Shown: piece by piece, positions 26,200-35,268 of the stretch
Layout: each line of letters begins with the position of its first letter
How positions within the stretch are numbered: the stretch's first letter is position 1
DNA from: Thermoflexaceae bacterium
Lineage (GTDB): Bacteria; Chloroflexota; Dehalococcoidia; Tepidiformales; Tepidiformaceae
NCBI GenBank assembly: GCA_015075555.1
Contig: JABTUD010000002.1
Span: 558,001-622,000, forward strand
Reading direction: 5' to 3'
Length of the DNA stretch: 64,000 bases
Translations under genes and position numbers: made by a program
The notes under the pieces: generated by a model
Told to the model about the DNA's origin: nothing
Databases searched by the model: none
Seen by the model: only the letters and a program-made list of their open reading frames with translations

Positions 26200-27354
26200 T
26201 TGGACCCGAACGGCTACACCGAGGCCGAGCTTCAGATTCAGCGCACCGTGCGCGAGTTCACGCGGCGGGAAGTGGCGCCGGGCGCAGCAGAGCGAGATGG
26301 CCTTTCGCAGTTCGACTATGGGCTCTACCGGCAGCTTGGCGAACTCGGGGTGCCGGGAATGCTATTCTCGGGCGAGCTGGGGGGCAGTGACGCCGGCCAG
26401 CTGGCGTTCTGCCTTGCGATCGAAGAGATCAGCCGCGCAGACGTGGCGCTTGCGCTGACGACGTGGGTGGGAATCCAGGGGGCGCAGGCGCTGGCGCGGC
26501 TCCGCGACGACCGGCCGGAGGGATGGACCGGGCGCTTTGTGCTGCCGACCGTCAGGGGCGAGATGGTGGGTGCGGGCGCGATCACAGAGCCCGACGCCGG
26601 GTCCGACACGGCGGCGCTTCGTACATCGGCGACGCTCGACGGGGACGAGTGGGTGTTGAATGGGGCGAAGATCTTCATCAGCAACGCCGGCCTGGAAAAC
26701 TGCGGGTTCGTCACGCCGCTCTGCCGGACCGACGAGGGCTTTGGGCTCTTCCTGGTGCCCCAGGGCACGCGCGGCTTCCGTATGGGGCCGCCCCTGAAGA
26801 AGATGGGCCTTCGTTCATCGGATACGCGCGAGCTGTGGTTCGACGACTGCCGGGTACCGGCGACACACCTGCTCGGAGGCCGAGGATCGGGGCGGGCGGC
26901 GGTAGTGGGCGGGGGCTTCGCGCTCACCAGGGTCTACATCGCATCGAACGGGGTGGGGGCGGCGGCCGAATGCCTGGACCTTGCGCTTGCTCACGCGCGA
27001 GCGCGTGTCGCCTTCAAGCGCAGCATCTCGCGGTTCCAGCACGTGCAGGCGATGCTCGTGGAGACCGCCGTGGAACTCGAGGCAGGGCGAATGCTGCGCG
27101 ACCGGGCGTGCCGGATGCACGAGGCGCACCTTCCCTACACGAAGGAGGCCGCCATGGCGAAGCTCTACTGCACCGAGATGGCAAAACGCGCCGCCGACCA
27201 CGGGGTGCAGATCTTCGGCGGGCTGGGGTACATGGACGAGACGCCAGTTTCCCGCTACTACCGGGACGTTCGCGCGCTCACGATCGCCGAAGGCACGAGC
27301 GAGATTCAGAAGCACATCATCGCGCGGGAGATGGGGTGCTTTTCCCCGGCCTGA
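26200..27354 (+). CDS. Acyl-CoA dehydrogenase
   Basis: A 384-residue flavoprotein using a TTG start after GAGGAGAGG. Signature: GAGAITEPDAGSDTAAL; C-terminal catalytic Glu present in LTIAEGTSEIQK. Substrate side chains cannot be deduced. It stands alone on the plus strand and converges with the isomerase gene 3 bp downstream, so it is probably a monocistronic unit. Confidence 0.92.
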   Translation: MDPNGYTEAELQIQRTVREFTRREVAPGAAERDGLSQFDYGLYRQLGELGVPGMLFSGELGGSDAGQLAFCLAIEEISRADVALALTTWVGIQGAQALARLRDDRPEGWTGRFVLPTVRGEMVGAGAITEPDAGSDTAALRTSATLDGDEWVLNGAKIFISNAGLENCGFVTPLCRTDEGFGLFLVPQGTRGFRMGPPLKKMGLRSSDTRELWFDDCRVPATHLLGGRGSGRAAVVGGGFALTRVYIASNGVGAAAECLDLALAHARARVAFKRSISRFQHVQAMLVETAVELEAGRMLRDRACRMHEAHLPYTKEAAMAKLYCTEMAKRAADHGVQIFGGLGYMDETPVSRYYRDVRALTIAEGTSEIQKHIIAREMGCFSPA

Positions 27355-27357
27355 AGG

Positions 27358-28278
27358 TCAGGCAAGCCCGACGCCGGCAAGGAAGGCGCGTACGTTGCGA
27401 ACGCCCTGCTCGGGTTCGTGCTGGTTGATCTCGAGCGTGTAGCGCGGCAGGTGGCCAAGGCCGGCAACGATGTACGGCCAGTCGACGTCGCCGTTCCCGG
27501 GGGCGCGGTGGTCGCCGATACCGGTGACGTCGTGGATGTGGGCGCCGATCACGCGCCGTGCATTGGCGGCGAACCAGGCGTGGCGGTCAACGAAGCCGAG
27601 GCGATGGAGAACCTCGGCGTGGCCGGTGTCGTGCCAGTAGCCGGCCTGTCCGGGAACGAGCCCATCAAGAATCTCGTCGTACTCGTGGGCGAGCGGGATC
27701 TCGTGGAAGTGGTAGCGGTTCTCGAGGCCGAGCGCGATTCCCCAGGGCTCCGCGGCGCGGACGAGGTCGAGGAGCGAGGCGCGGGCGGCCGCCAGGTGCG
27801 GCCCGGCATCCTGCTGCCGGGTGGCGATGGCCGCCTCGCGGAGCCCGGCCATCCGCGCCTCATTGGCGAGCCCGGAATCGATCAGGCGGCGGAGCTGGAG
27901 CTCTTCGGGGAGCATGCCGGGCAGGTCGGTGACCTGTCCCAGGTGGACGACGACGCTGGCGGCGCCAATGCGCCCCGCCCAGTCGATGCTGGCGCGCGCG
28001 TAGTCGACGGCGGCACGGCGCTCGTCCGGGTCTGTGGAGGCGAGGTTGCAGTGGGAGTTGCCGCGGCCGTCGTGGTGCCGCACCCAGGGGGCGGGTTGAT
28101 GCACCGAGGTGACGGGGAGGGAGCGAGCTTCAAGGACCTGCCGGAGCTTTTCCTCGGGTGTGGAGTGGCTGATCTCGATGGCGTCGTACCCGGCATCGGC
28201 AGCGAACCGGGCGAAGTCGCCCCCGTGCGCAAAGCGGTCCTGCTGGGCGTACATGGTCGAAAGCGCGAGGGCCTTCAT
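27358..28278 (-). CDS. Sugar phosphate isomerase/epimerase-like TIM barrel
   Basis: A 306-residue AP-endonuclease-2 fold protein. Metal ligand motifs typical of the superfamily are visible: Glu in ALGLENRYHFHEIP, the segment GYWHDTGHAEVLHRLG, HIHDVTGIGDHRAPGNGDVDW, and Glu in YTLEINQHE. Such proteins isomerise or epimerise sugars or cyclitols with a divalent metal. Its ATG overlaps the stop of the small membrane protein gene (ATGA), placing it last in the dxr-rseP operon. Substrate unknown. Confidence 0.82.
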   Translation of the reverse strand: MKALALSTMYAQQDRFAHGGDFARFAADAGYDAIEISHSTPEEKLRQVLEARSLPVTSVHQPAPWVRHHDGRGNSHCNLASTDPDERRAAVDYARASIDWAGRIGAASVVVHLGQVTDLPGMLPEELQLRRLIDSGLANEARMAGLREAAIATRQQDAGPHLAAARASLLDLVRAAEPWGIALGLENRYHFHEIPLAHEYDEILDGLVPGQAGYWHDTGHAEVLHRLGFVDRHAWFAANARRVIGAHIHDVTGIGDHRAPGNGDVDWPYIVAGLGHLPRYTLEINQHEPEQGVRNVRAFLAGVGLA

Positions 28279-28577
28279 TTCGCGGTGTTCCCCTCCACGG
28301 GCGGATGGTGCATGGCCCTGAGGCTAAAGCGCCTGGCAGCGAGGAGGAGCGACGGCGCAACGACGGCCACGCCGAAGCTGAGCCAGATCCCTGTCGCGTC
28401 GTCACGGCCGAGGATGGGCACCGCGAGGCCACCGACCACGCCTGCGAACATCGCCAGGGGCAGGTTCGGCAATCCGGCGGCGCCACGGGTCCAGACAGAG
28501 AGTGCAAGCCAGGGGACAAGCCCGCAGAAGGCCCAGCCGGTCACGAACAGCGTGACAAAGATCGCATCGAAGAGCAT
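28275..28577 (-). CDS. Small integral membrane protein, unknown function
   Basis: A 100-residue protein with three hydrophobic stretches (about 4-27, 38-57, 63-80) and a short polar tail (FSLRAMHHPPVEGNTAK). No family was recognised. It starts 3 bp after rseP and overlaps the following gene by ATGA, so it is translated with both. It may be a membrane partner of the protease or merely hitch-hike in the operon. Confidence 0.7.
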   Translation of the reverse strand: MLFDAIFVTLFVTGWAFCGLVPWLALSVWTRGAAGLPNLPLAMFAGVVGGLAVPILGRDDATGIWLSFGVAVVAPSLLLAARRFSLRAMHHPPVEGNTAK

Positions 28578-28580
28578 TCG

Positions 28581-29771
28581 CTAGACAAGCCGCACGATAT
28601 CGAAGTAGGTGACGATGAGCACGCCGAGGAGGAGCAGGGCGAAGCCGGTGAGGTGGACAAGGGCTTCCTTTTCGGGGGCGATGCGGCGGCCGCCACGGAC
28701 GATCTCGACGACGACGAAGAAGATGCGTCCGCCATCGAGCATGGGAAGCGGCAGGGCATTGAAGATGGCGAGGTTCAGGCTGAGGAGGGCGCTGAACTCA
28801 ATCAGTGGCCGCCAGCCCTGTTCCTTGATGAGGTTCCCCGTGGTGTCGGCGATGCCGACGGGACCGGTGAAGGCAGGCTGGTCATCGGCAGCGCCGCCGC
28901 CGCCGCCAACGCGGACTTGGATCTCGTTCTTGGTGAGGATAAGCGTCTCGGCGAGAGTGGTGACGGCCTTCGGGAAGGCCTCCCAGGGCATGGACCAGAC
29001 GCTTTCGGTGAAGGGGTAGCGCAGCTGGCAGTTGATGGGATTGCCTTCGCTATCGATGTCTCCACAGATGACGGGGGCGCCGATGCGGATGCCGGTCGGT
29101 CCCTGGCCTTCCGGGGGGTGCCAGCGCGCGTACACGTGGGCGGTGAGGGTAGAGCCGGCGCGGTTGATGACCCATTCCTGGGTCTCGCCGATGTTGAGGC
29201 GGGTGGCGTAGACGAGCTCGCCGGTGTTGCGCACCTCACGGCCCTGCACTTCGAGAACCATGTCCCCGGGCTGGAGGCCCTGCTGCGGCTCGGTCCCTTC
29301 GCGCGTTGTCCCGGTGATGCGCGCTTCGGCGGCGGGCGAACCAGCGGCGACCTCTGTCACCTGGGCCATGCTCAGGTCACGCTCGCGGGAAATCATGAAG
29401 CCAATGGCAAGGAGTACGACGGCAAGCACCAGGTTCATGGCGACGCCGGCGAACATGACGGTGAGGCGCTTCCAGCGGGCGGCAGCGGCCAGGGAGCGGG
29501 GGTCGGTGGGGTCTTCTTCGCCGAGGAGGCGCACGAATCCACCGATGGGGAGCCAGTTGATGGTGTACTCGGTTTCGCCCCGCTTCCAGACGAGGGACTT
29601 GATGCGTGGCGGAAAGCCTATGCCGAACTCGAGAACCTTGATGCCAAACGCCTTGGCAGCGAAGAAGTGTCCCAGCTCGTGGATGATGACGAGGGGGACG
29701 AGGAGGAGGAGGAAGCTGCCGCCGCCACGAAAGATGCCGACCGGGTCGACCTGGAGGAAGAGCGGGATCAT
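28581..29771 (-). CDS. rseP: RseP-type site-2 intramembrane zinc metalloprotease
   Basis: A 396-residue M50 protease. The zinc motif HELGH lies in the first helix (VIIHELGHFFAAKAFG); the second metal motif is LPMLDGGRIFFVV near the C-terminus. A PDZ-like domain sits in between (QGLQPGDMVLEVQGREV). Four membrane segments are expected. RseP cleaves single-span anti-sigma factors and remnant signal peptides in the membrane. The family is fitted at normal length. Its ATG overlaps the dxr stop (ATGA), the conserved dxr-rseP order of many bacteria. Confidence 0.93.
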   Translation of the reverse strand: MIPLFLQVDPVGIFRGGGSFLLLLVPLVIIHELGHFFAAKAFGIKVLEFGIGFPPRIKSLVWKRGETEYTINWLPIGGFVRLLGEEDPTDPRSLAAAARWKRLTVMFAGVAMNLVLAVVLLAIGFMISRERDLSMAQVTEVAAGSPAAEARITGTTREGTEPQQGLQPGDMVLEVQGREVRNTGELVYATRLNIGETQEWVINRAGSTLTAHVYARWHPPEGQGPTGIRIGAPVICGDIDSEGNPINCQLRYPFTESVWSMPWEAFPKAVTTLAETLILTKNEIQVRVGGGGGAADDQPAFTGPVGIADTTGNLIKEQGWRPLIEFSALLSLNLAIFNALPLPMLDGGRIFFVVVEIVRGGRRIAPEKEALVHLTGFALLLLGVLIVTYFDIVRLV

Positions 29772-30925
29772 GCCATCACCGCCCGCGACGCCCCGGCGGC
29801 GGCCTTCCGGGCCCAGGTGTCGGCATCCAGCACTGCATCGAGGCCGGGGTTCGGAATCGAGTCGTGTAAGTCCATGACCCTTTCAATAACGGCAGGAATG
29901 TCGAGGAAGCTGATGCCACCGGCCAGGAAATGTGCCACGGCCACCTCATCGGCGGCGGCCATCACAGCGGGCATGGTCCCGCCACAGCGGCCTGCCGCCA
30001 TGGCAAGCGACAGGCAGGGGAAGCGCTCCAGGTCGGGGGCGCCAAAGTTAAGCGTGCCAATGGCGGCAAGGTTGAGCGGTGGGGCAGGTGGAACGGGCAT
30101 CCTCTCCGGGTAGGCAAGGGCAAGCTGGATGGGCAGGCGCATGTCCGGCAGCCCGAGCTGGGCCTTGATGCTGCCATCGCTGAACTCCACGAGCGAATGG
30201 ATGATTGACTCCCGGTGCAGGACGACTTCGACCTTTGACATGGGGACATCGAAGAGCCACATCGCCTCAATCGTCTCCATGCCTTTGTTCATGAGGGTGG
30301 CGCTATCGACGGTGATCTTCGGACCCATCTTCCACGTTGGGTGGTTAAGCGCCTGTTCAGCGGTCACGGCAGCGAGCTGTTCGCGGCTGAAATCACGGAA
30401 GGCGCCGCCGCTGGCGGTGAGCATGATGCGGCGGATGTCGTGGCCCTGTTCGCCCCAGAGGCACTGCCAGATTGCGGAGTGCTCGCTATCGACCGGGCGC
30501 AGGTCTCCGCCCCCGGTGGCCATGGCTTCCCGCACGAGGTGACCGGCCATCACCAGGGCTTCTTTGTTGGCGATGGCGACCGGCCTGCCAGCTTCGAGCG
30601 CTCTCAGCGTCGGCAGGAGGCCGGCGGCGCCGGCGGTTGCGACGAGCACGAGGTCCACCCCGGGCGCCGTGGACATCTCGGCCATCGGCAGCCATTCGGC
30701 GCCGGTAACAGAAAGGGCATCGCGCAGGGGAATGGAATCCTGTTCCGACCAGGCGTAGGCCGGCGCGAACTCGATCACCTGGCGGCAGAGCTCGTCCACG
30801 TTCCGTCCCGCAGCGAGGGCGGTGACCTCGAAGCGGCCGGGGAGCTGGCGGATGACGTCGAGCGCCTGGCGCCCGATGGAGCCGGTGGAACCGAGGACGG
30901 CGATGCGCTTTGTTCCAGGGGTCAC
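29768..30925 (-). CDS. dxr: 1-deoxy-D-xylulose 5-phosphate reductoisomerase
   Basis: A 385-residue enzyme from a GTG at 30925 (MTPGTKRIAVLGSTGSIG); an ATG at 30952 would add nine residues. NADPH motif GSTGSIGRQALDVI, metal/substrate motif PVDSEHSAIWQCL and the SGGAFRD loop are all present, as is NHPTWKMGPKITVDSATLMNK, given here in part as NHPTWKMGPK and VDSATLMNKG. It makes 2-C-methyl-D-erythritol 4-phosphate, the committed step of the MEP isoprenoid route. It is the first gene of the dxr-rseP operon and diverges from putA. Confidence 0.96.
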   Translation of the reverse strand: MTPGTKRIAVLGSTGSIGRQALDVIRQLPGRFEVTALAAGRNVDELCRQVIEFAPAYAWSEQDSIPLRDALSVTGAEWLPMAEMSTAPGVDLVLVATAGAAGLLPTLRALEAGRPVAIANKEALVMAGHLVREAMATGGGDLRPVDSEHSAIWQCLWGEQGHDIRRIMLTASGGAFRDFSREQLAAVTAEQALNHPTWKMGPKITVDSATLMNKGMETIEAMWLFDVPMSKVEVVLHRESIIHSLVEFSDGSIKAQLGLPDMRLPIQLALAYPERMPVPPAPPLNLAAIGTLNFGAPDLERFPCLSLAMAAGRCGGTMPAVMAAADEVAVAHFLAGGISFLDIPAVIERVMDLHDSIPNPGLDAVLDADTWARKAAAGASRAVMA

Positions 30926-30989
30926 GCGATCATCGTATCCCCTCGCGCGCATCCACTGCAGGGGCAGCCGGGGCGCGTATCATGGGAGC

Positions 30990-33905
30990 GTGACAGCGGG
31001 CGGGACTGACGGCGAGTCAATCGAGGCTGCGATCCAGGAGCGGGGGCGGCAGCTGCTGGCCGCGGTTGAGCCAGAACGGCTCATCGTTCTGAGCCCGGCA
31101 TGGTGGCAGGAACAGCTGATGGAGTGGGCGGGGAGTGACCCGGAGTTCCGCGTCAAGCTACTGCGTTTCGTTGACGTGCTTCCGGCCCTGCGCACGAGTG
31201 CGGCGGTGGCCGACCACGTCAGGCAGTACTTCCGCGGCGAATCACCTCTGCCGGTGCGGATTGGCTCTACGGTTGCGGCCGCGGGGCCCTTCCGCCCTGT
31301 GCTGTCGCGCGTGGTCCGGCAGGGGGTGTTCGCCATGTCGGGGCGGTTCATTGCCGGGGCATCACCGCGAGAGGCGCTCCCCCGGCTGCGCGAGCTGGTG
31401 CGGCACGGGACTGCCTACACCATCGACCTCCTGGGCGAGGCGACACTCTCGGAGGCCGAGGCCGCTGCGTACGAGGCGCGTTATCACGAGCTCATTGAGA
31501 CGCTCGCTCGCGACACCCTCGACCCCGGGGCGCCGGAGGACATTCGCCGCCCGAATGTGTCGCTGAAGCTTTCGGCGCTTACTTCGCGATTCGAGCCCGC
31601 GGCGCCGCGGGCCACATCCGAGGCGGTCCGGGAGCGGCTGACGCCGCTGCTGCTGCGCGCCCGGGCGCTGGGCGTGTTCGTGAACATCGACATGGAGCAG
31701 TACCGCTTCATGGAACTCAGCCACACGATTGCCGGGGATGCGCTCGGCGCGGGCGAGCTGGTGGACTGGGATGGCGCGGGGATCGTTGTCCAGGCCTATC
31801 TGCGTTCGGCGCCGGACGATGTGGCACGGCTCCGGGCCCTGGCCGAGCGGCGGGGCGCGCCCCTCACCATCCGGCTGGTGAAGGGCGCCTACTGGGACGA
31901 GGAGGTGATCGTCGCACAGCAGGAAGGCCACCCCGTCCCGGTCCTGGAAGTGAAACCGGCCACCGATGCGAGCTATGAACGATGTACGAGCATGCTGGCG
32001 GCGGCATACCCGGCCTTGCGCCCGGCATTCGGGACGCACAACCCGCGCAGCATCGCGCAGGCGATGGTGCGGTGCGAAGCCGCGGGGATCCCCCGCGAGG
32101 AGGTGGAGTTCCAGTTCCTGTTCGGGATGGCCGAGGGACTGCGGAAGGCGGTGGCGAGGATGGGCTACCGGACACGCGTCTACATTCCCGCGGGGGAGAT
32201 CATCCCCGGCATGGCCTACCTTGTGCGAAGGCTGCTGGAGAATACGTCGAACGAGTCGTGGTTCATGCACCGCTACGAGGAGGGTGACCCTGGCCTGGCG
32301 CTTTCCCCGCCCGCAGCGGAGGAGGCCGCTCCTGCAATGCGCACGCCGGCCTTTGCGAACGAGCCGCCGGCCGAGTTTCACCTGCCGGGCCCCCGTCACG
32401 AGATGGAACTCGCGCTTGCCGCCGCGCGGCGGCGCTTTGGGTCGTACCACCCACTCCTGATGGGCGGGGACGAGGTGCAGACCCCGAGCGAGGATGGGGT
32501 ACGGCCCCCGGCCGAACCAGCCACGCTCATGGCGCTCGTCGCGCGGGCCGGGCCCGCCGAGGCCGATCGGTGCGTGGTGGCCGCGCGTGAGGCATACGCG
32601 GGCTGGCGCGACACGCCTGCATCCGAACGGGCGGCGCGCCTTCGGCGGGCCGCCGATGCGCTTGCCCGGCGCCGGTACGAATTCGCAGCGACGATGGTGT
32701 TCGAGAGCGCCAAGCCGTGGCGCGAGGCCGACGCCGATGTCTGCGAGGCAGTGGACTACCTGCGCTACTACGCCGGCGAGGCCGAGCGGCTGGAGCAAGG
32801 GCAGCCACTCAGCGAGCCCCCGGGCGAAACCAACCGCTATGTGTACGAAGGCCGCGGCGTGGCTGCCATCATCGCGCCGTGGAACTTCCCCCTGGCGATC
32901 ATCACGGGAATGAGCGCGGCGGCGCTGGCGGCCGGCTGCGCGGCCATCCTGAAGCCAGCGGCGCAATCGCCGGTCATCGCGTCGATGCTCGTACGGGTGC
33001 TGCACGAAGCAGGGGTACCCGGGGGGGCCGTGCAGTACCTCCCGGGACCGGGGAGCGAGACGGGGCAGGCGCTGGTGGAGCACCCGGGAGTGGACGTGAT
33101 CGCCTTCACGGGGAGCAACGCGGTGGGGCTACGGATTATGGAAGCGGCGGCGAAGGTTCGCCCGGGGCAACGCAATGTGAAGCGCGTCATCGCCGAAATG
33201 GGGGGAAAGAACGCGATCATCGTCGATGACGACGCTGACCTGGACCAGGCGGTCGCCGGGGTGGTCGCGTCGGCATTCGGCTACGCAGGGCAGAAGTGCA
33301 GCGCCTGCAGCCGCGTGGTGGTGGTTGGCGCGGCATACGCGGAGTTTCGAGCGAGGCTTGCGGCAGCAGTCGAGAGCCTGGTGGTAGGGCCACCCGAGGA
33401 GCCCCGGACTTTCATCCCGCCGGTAATCTCGGCAGAAGCCATGGCGAAGATAGAGAGCTACATCGAAACGGGCCTGGCCGAGGGTACGCTGGTAGCGCGC
33501 GGGGCCACCGGTACGGGCGGCTACTACGTGGCGCCCCACGTGTTCGAAGGCGTGCCCACGAGTTCGCGGCTGGCGCGGGACGAGGTCTTCGGGCCAGTGT
33601 TGACGCTGTTCCGGGCCGGGTCGTTCGAGGGTGCGCTGGCGCTGGCGCTGGACTCACCGTTCTCCCTGACCGGTGGGGTCTACTCGCGCAACCCCCGCCA
33701 CATCGAGCTCGCGCGCCAGCACTTCCGCGTTGGAAACCTCTACATCAACCGTGGCATCACGGGGGCGATCGTAGGGAGGCAGCCGTTCGGCGGGTTCGCG
33801 ATGTCGGGTGCGGGCGACAAGGCCGGCGGCCCGGACTACCTGCAGCAGTTCACGTTCGCGCGAGTGGTGACGGAGAACACCGTCAGGCGCGGGTTCGCGG
33901 GATAG
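30990..33905 (+). CDS. putA: Fused proline dehydrogenase / L-glutamate-5-semialdehyde dehydrogenase
   Basis: A 971-residue fusion from the GTG at 30990. The N-terminal half is the FAD-dependent PRODH barrel (RPNVSLKLSALTSRF; TIRLVKGAYWDEEV; GTHNPRSIAQA; YIPAGEIIPGMAYLVRRLLE, given within limits). The second half is an aldehyde dehydrogenase: PWNFPLAIITGM, VIAEMGGKNAIIV (general base Glu), and GYAGQKCSACSRVVV with the catalytic Cys. It oxidises proline to glutamate, feeding quinones or flavin carriers and NAD. There is no RHH DNA-binding domain, so it is a catabolic enzyme without the autorepressor role of enterobacterial PutA. Confidence 0.94.
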   Translation: MTAGGTDGESIEAAIQERGRQLLAAVEPERLIVLSPAWWQEQLMEWAGSDPEFRVKLLRFVDVLPALRTSAAVADHVRQYFRGESPLPVRIGSTVAAAGPFRPVLSRVVRQGVFAMSGRFIAGASPREALPRLRELVRHGTAYTIDLLGEATLSEAEAAAYEARYHELIETLARDTLDPGAPEDIRRPNVSLKLSALTSRFEPAAPRATSEAVRERLTPLLLRARALGVFVNIDMEQYRFMELSHTIAGDALGAGELVDWDGAGIVVQAYLRSAPDDVARLRALAERRGAPLTIRLVKGAYWDEEVIVAQQEGHPVPVLEVKPATDASYERCTSMLAAAYPALRPAFGTHNPRSIAQAMVRCEAAGIPREEVEFQFLFGMAEGLRKAVARMGYRTRVYIPAGEIIPGMAYLVRRLLENTSNESWFMHRYEEGDPGLALSPPAAEEAAPAMRTPAFANEPPAEFHLPGPRHEMELALAAARRRFGSYHPLLMGGDEVQTPSEDGVRPPAEPATLMALVARAGPAEADRCVVAAREAYAGWRDTPASERAARLRRAADALARRRYEFAATMVFESAKPWREADADVCEAVDYLRYYAGEAERLEQGQPLSEPPGETNRYVYEGRGVAAIIAPWNFPLAIITGMSAAALAAGCAAILKPAAQSPVIASMLVRVLHEAGVPGGAVQYLPGPGSETGQALVEHPGVDVIAFTGSNAVGLRIMEAAAKVRPGQRNVKRVIAEMGGKNAIIVDDDADLDQAVAGVVASAFGYAGQKCSACSRVVVVGAAYAEFRARLAAAVESLVVGPPEEPRTFIPPVISAEAMAKIESYIETGLAEGTLVARGATGTGGYYVAPHVFEGVPTSSRLARDEVFGPVLTLFRAGSFEGALALALDSPFSLTGGVYSRNPRHIELARQHFRVGNLYINRGITGAIVGRQPFGGFAMSGAGDKAGGPDYLQQFTFARVVTENTVRRGFAG

Positions 33906-33918
33906 TTGAGTCCAGGGT

Positions 33919-34443
33919 TCAGGCATTCCCGGCTGGCGATTCATCCATCTGCAGGTGTTTGCCCACGCGCACCGCTATGGCAGCGGCGAGCCCGAATGGG
34001 AGGCCGACGAGCGCGGATTGCAGAAGCACGGTGGCAAAGGCGGGGCGGCTATCGATCTGAACATCGAGGTAGCCCGATGGATGTACCGTGCAGACCAGGT
34101 CCTTGCTGTTGGCCGCGGCCTTGATCACGGCAACACCCCCGGGGGGGACCGTCCAGGCGCCCACCTTGTGATCGGCGACGTCATTGTTCCTGACGACGAG
34201 CTCCCGGTTGCGGCCGAGCGAAAGGGAGTTGGGTATGAAAGGGGCGGGCTCGCCGCGCGCAACAGCGGCGGCGGTACCGGCGGGGATGGAGAGCTCGGCC
34301 ACCTCGGCGCTGGCAGCGGCGGGCTCGAGCAAGGCCCACCAGACGATGCTGAGAACGAATCCCAGCGCCAGCCCGGCGGCGAGCCAGCCGGCCCAGAAGC
34401 GCACTCCGGCGAGCGTTCGACCGGGGCCGGGGCTCTGGCTCAC
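33919..34443 (-). CDS. Membrane-anchored cupredoxin-like protein of the cox operon
   Basis: A 174-residue protein from a GTG at 34443 behind GGAGAG, 17 bp after coxC. Two membrane segments (about 15-36 and 137-161) flank a beta-rich domain. That domain has the spacing of a type 1 copper site: His92 (VADHKVG), Cys118 and His121 (LVCTVHPSGYL). The axial position is Leu126 instead of Met, as in high-potential blue copper proteins such as some laccases. Its domain should face outside with subunit II. A role in electron delivery to the oxidase or in copper loading is inferred. The site is deduced by eye, not by alignment. Confidence 0.65.
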   Translation of the reverse strand: MSQSPGPGRTLAGVRFWAGWLAAGLALGFVLSIVWWALLEPAAASAEVAELSIPAGTAAAVARGEPAPFIPNSLSLGRNRELVVRNNDVADHKVGAWTVPPGGVAVIKAAANSKDLVCTVHPSGYLDVQIDSRPAFATVLLQSALVGLPFGLAAAIAVRVGKHLQMDESPAGNA

Positions 34444-34459
34444 GGGAGTCTCTCCGGCC

Positions 34460-35014
34460 CTAGACCAGGTACAGCGTTGGATAGAAGAAGATCCAGACGA
34501 TGTCGACAAAGTGCCAGTACATGATCGTGCCCGAGATGGGCCAGTGGTCCTTGCTGGAGAAGCGCCCGCGGCCAAGCTGGATGGCGACCAGCGCCAGCAG
34601 GCCCACACCGCTGAGGACGTGGGCAGCATGGACCCCTGTCATGGTGAAGAACACCGTGCCAAAAGCCTCGTGGCGGGTGAATTCGGCTGTTGCCCATTCA
34701 TAGCCCACGCCAAAGGCGAATATGAACCCGAGGGCGATGGTGCCCAGGAGCCACCACATCGCGTCGCTACGCCGGTCGTGCTCGATTGCGGTCTCGGCCA
34801 TGTAGGCCGTGACGGAGCTGGTAACAAGGATGGACGTGATACCCACGCCGAGGGCCTGGTCGAGGTGTTCGCGTTCGATTCCTTCGAGGAAGAAGCGCGC
34901 CGACATGAGCAGGCCAAAGAGGATGGTTTCGGAGAAGAAGAAGAGCCAGAGGCCGGCGCGCTTGATGCGGAGCGAGTCATGCGTGGCGTGGGCGGCGTGG
35001 GTTGCGGCTGCCAT
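34460..35014 (-). CDS. coxC: Cytochrome c oxidase subunit III
   Basis: A 184-residue protein with five membrane helices, the short bacterial form. Typical landmarks are GLWLFFFSETILFGLLMSARF near the N-terminus (seen here as LWLFFFSETILFG), FFTMTGVHAAHVLSGVGLL and IMYWHFVDIVWIFFYPTLYL in part. Glu in FFSETI is the family's conserved membrane carboxylate. Its first base overlaps the end of the subunit IV gene, so both are coupled. Confidence 0.93.
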   Translation of the reverse strand: MAAATHAAHATHDSLRIKRAGLWLFFFSETILFGLLMSARFFLEGIEREHLDQALGVGITSILVTSSVTAYMAETAIEHDRRSDAMWWLLGTIALGFIFAFGVGYEWATAEFTRHEAFGTVFFTMTGVHAAHVLSGVGLLALVAIQLGRGRFSSKDHWPISGTIMYWHFVDIVWIFFYPTLYLV

Positions 35015-35211
35015 TAGTGAACCTCCCCCTGCCAGACGCGCGAGATGTGCATGAAGTAATAGGCGATGGGAATCGCCTCAGCGAGCGTGCCGATGGTGAG
35101 AAGCGAGAAGCGGAGCTGGTCGTGGTCGACCCACTGGGCAATGGAGAAATCAACGAAGATGAGGACGATCAGCCACACCGCCATGATCCAGCCGATCCTG
35201 TAGCTACCCAT
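35014..35211 (-). CDS. coxD: Cytochrome c oxidase subunit IV-like small protein
   Basis: A 65-residue protein from the ATG at 35211 behind GGGAGGGTCC. Two short membrane helices (WIMAVWLIVLIFVDFSIAQ; LTIGTLAEAIPIAYYFMHI) and a conserved-looking YYFMHI end match the small prokaryotic subunit IV/caa3-IV group. It lies between coxA and coxC as in other bacterial operons and probably stabilises the complex. Confidence 0.75.
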   Translation of the reverse strand: MGSYRIGWIMAVWLIVLIFVDFSIAQWVDHDQLRFSLLTIGTLAEAIPIAYYFMHISRVWQGEVH

Positions 35212-35268
35212 TGGAGGACCCTCCCTGCCGGGCACGGCCCGGCATGTGCGAAGTGATGCAGGTGGAAA

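Noticed and set aside
28305-30113. A 602-codon frame on the plus strand
   Set aside because: It mirrors rseP and dxr, which are well supported; its Glu/Asp/Gly-rich composition is the complement pattern of hydrophobic codons.
30990-33905. PutA as an autoregulatory DNA-binding protein
   Set aside because: The N-terminus lacks a ribbon-helix-helix domain and begins directly with the PRODH region.
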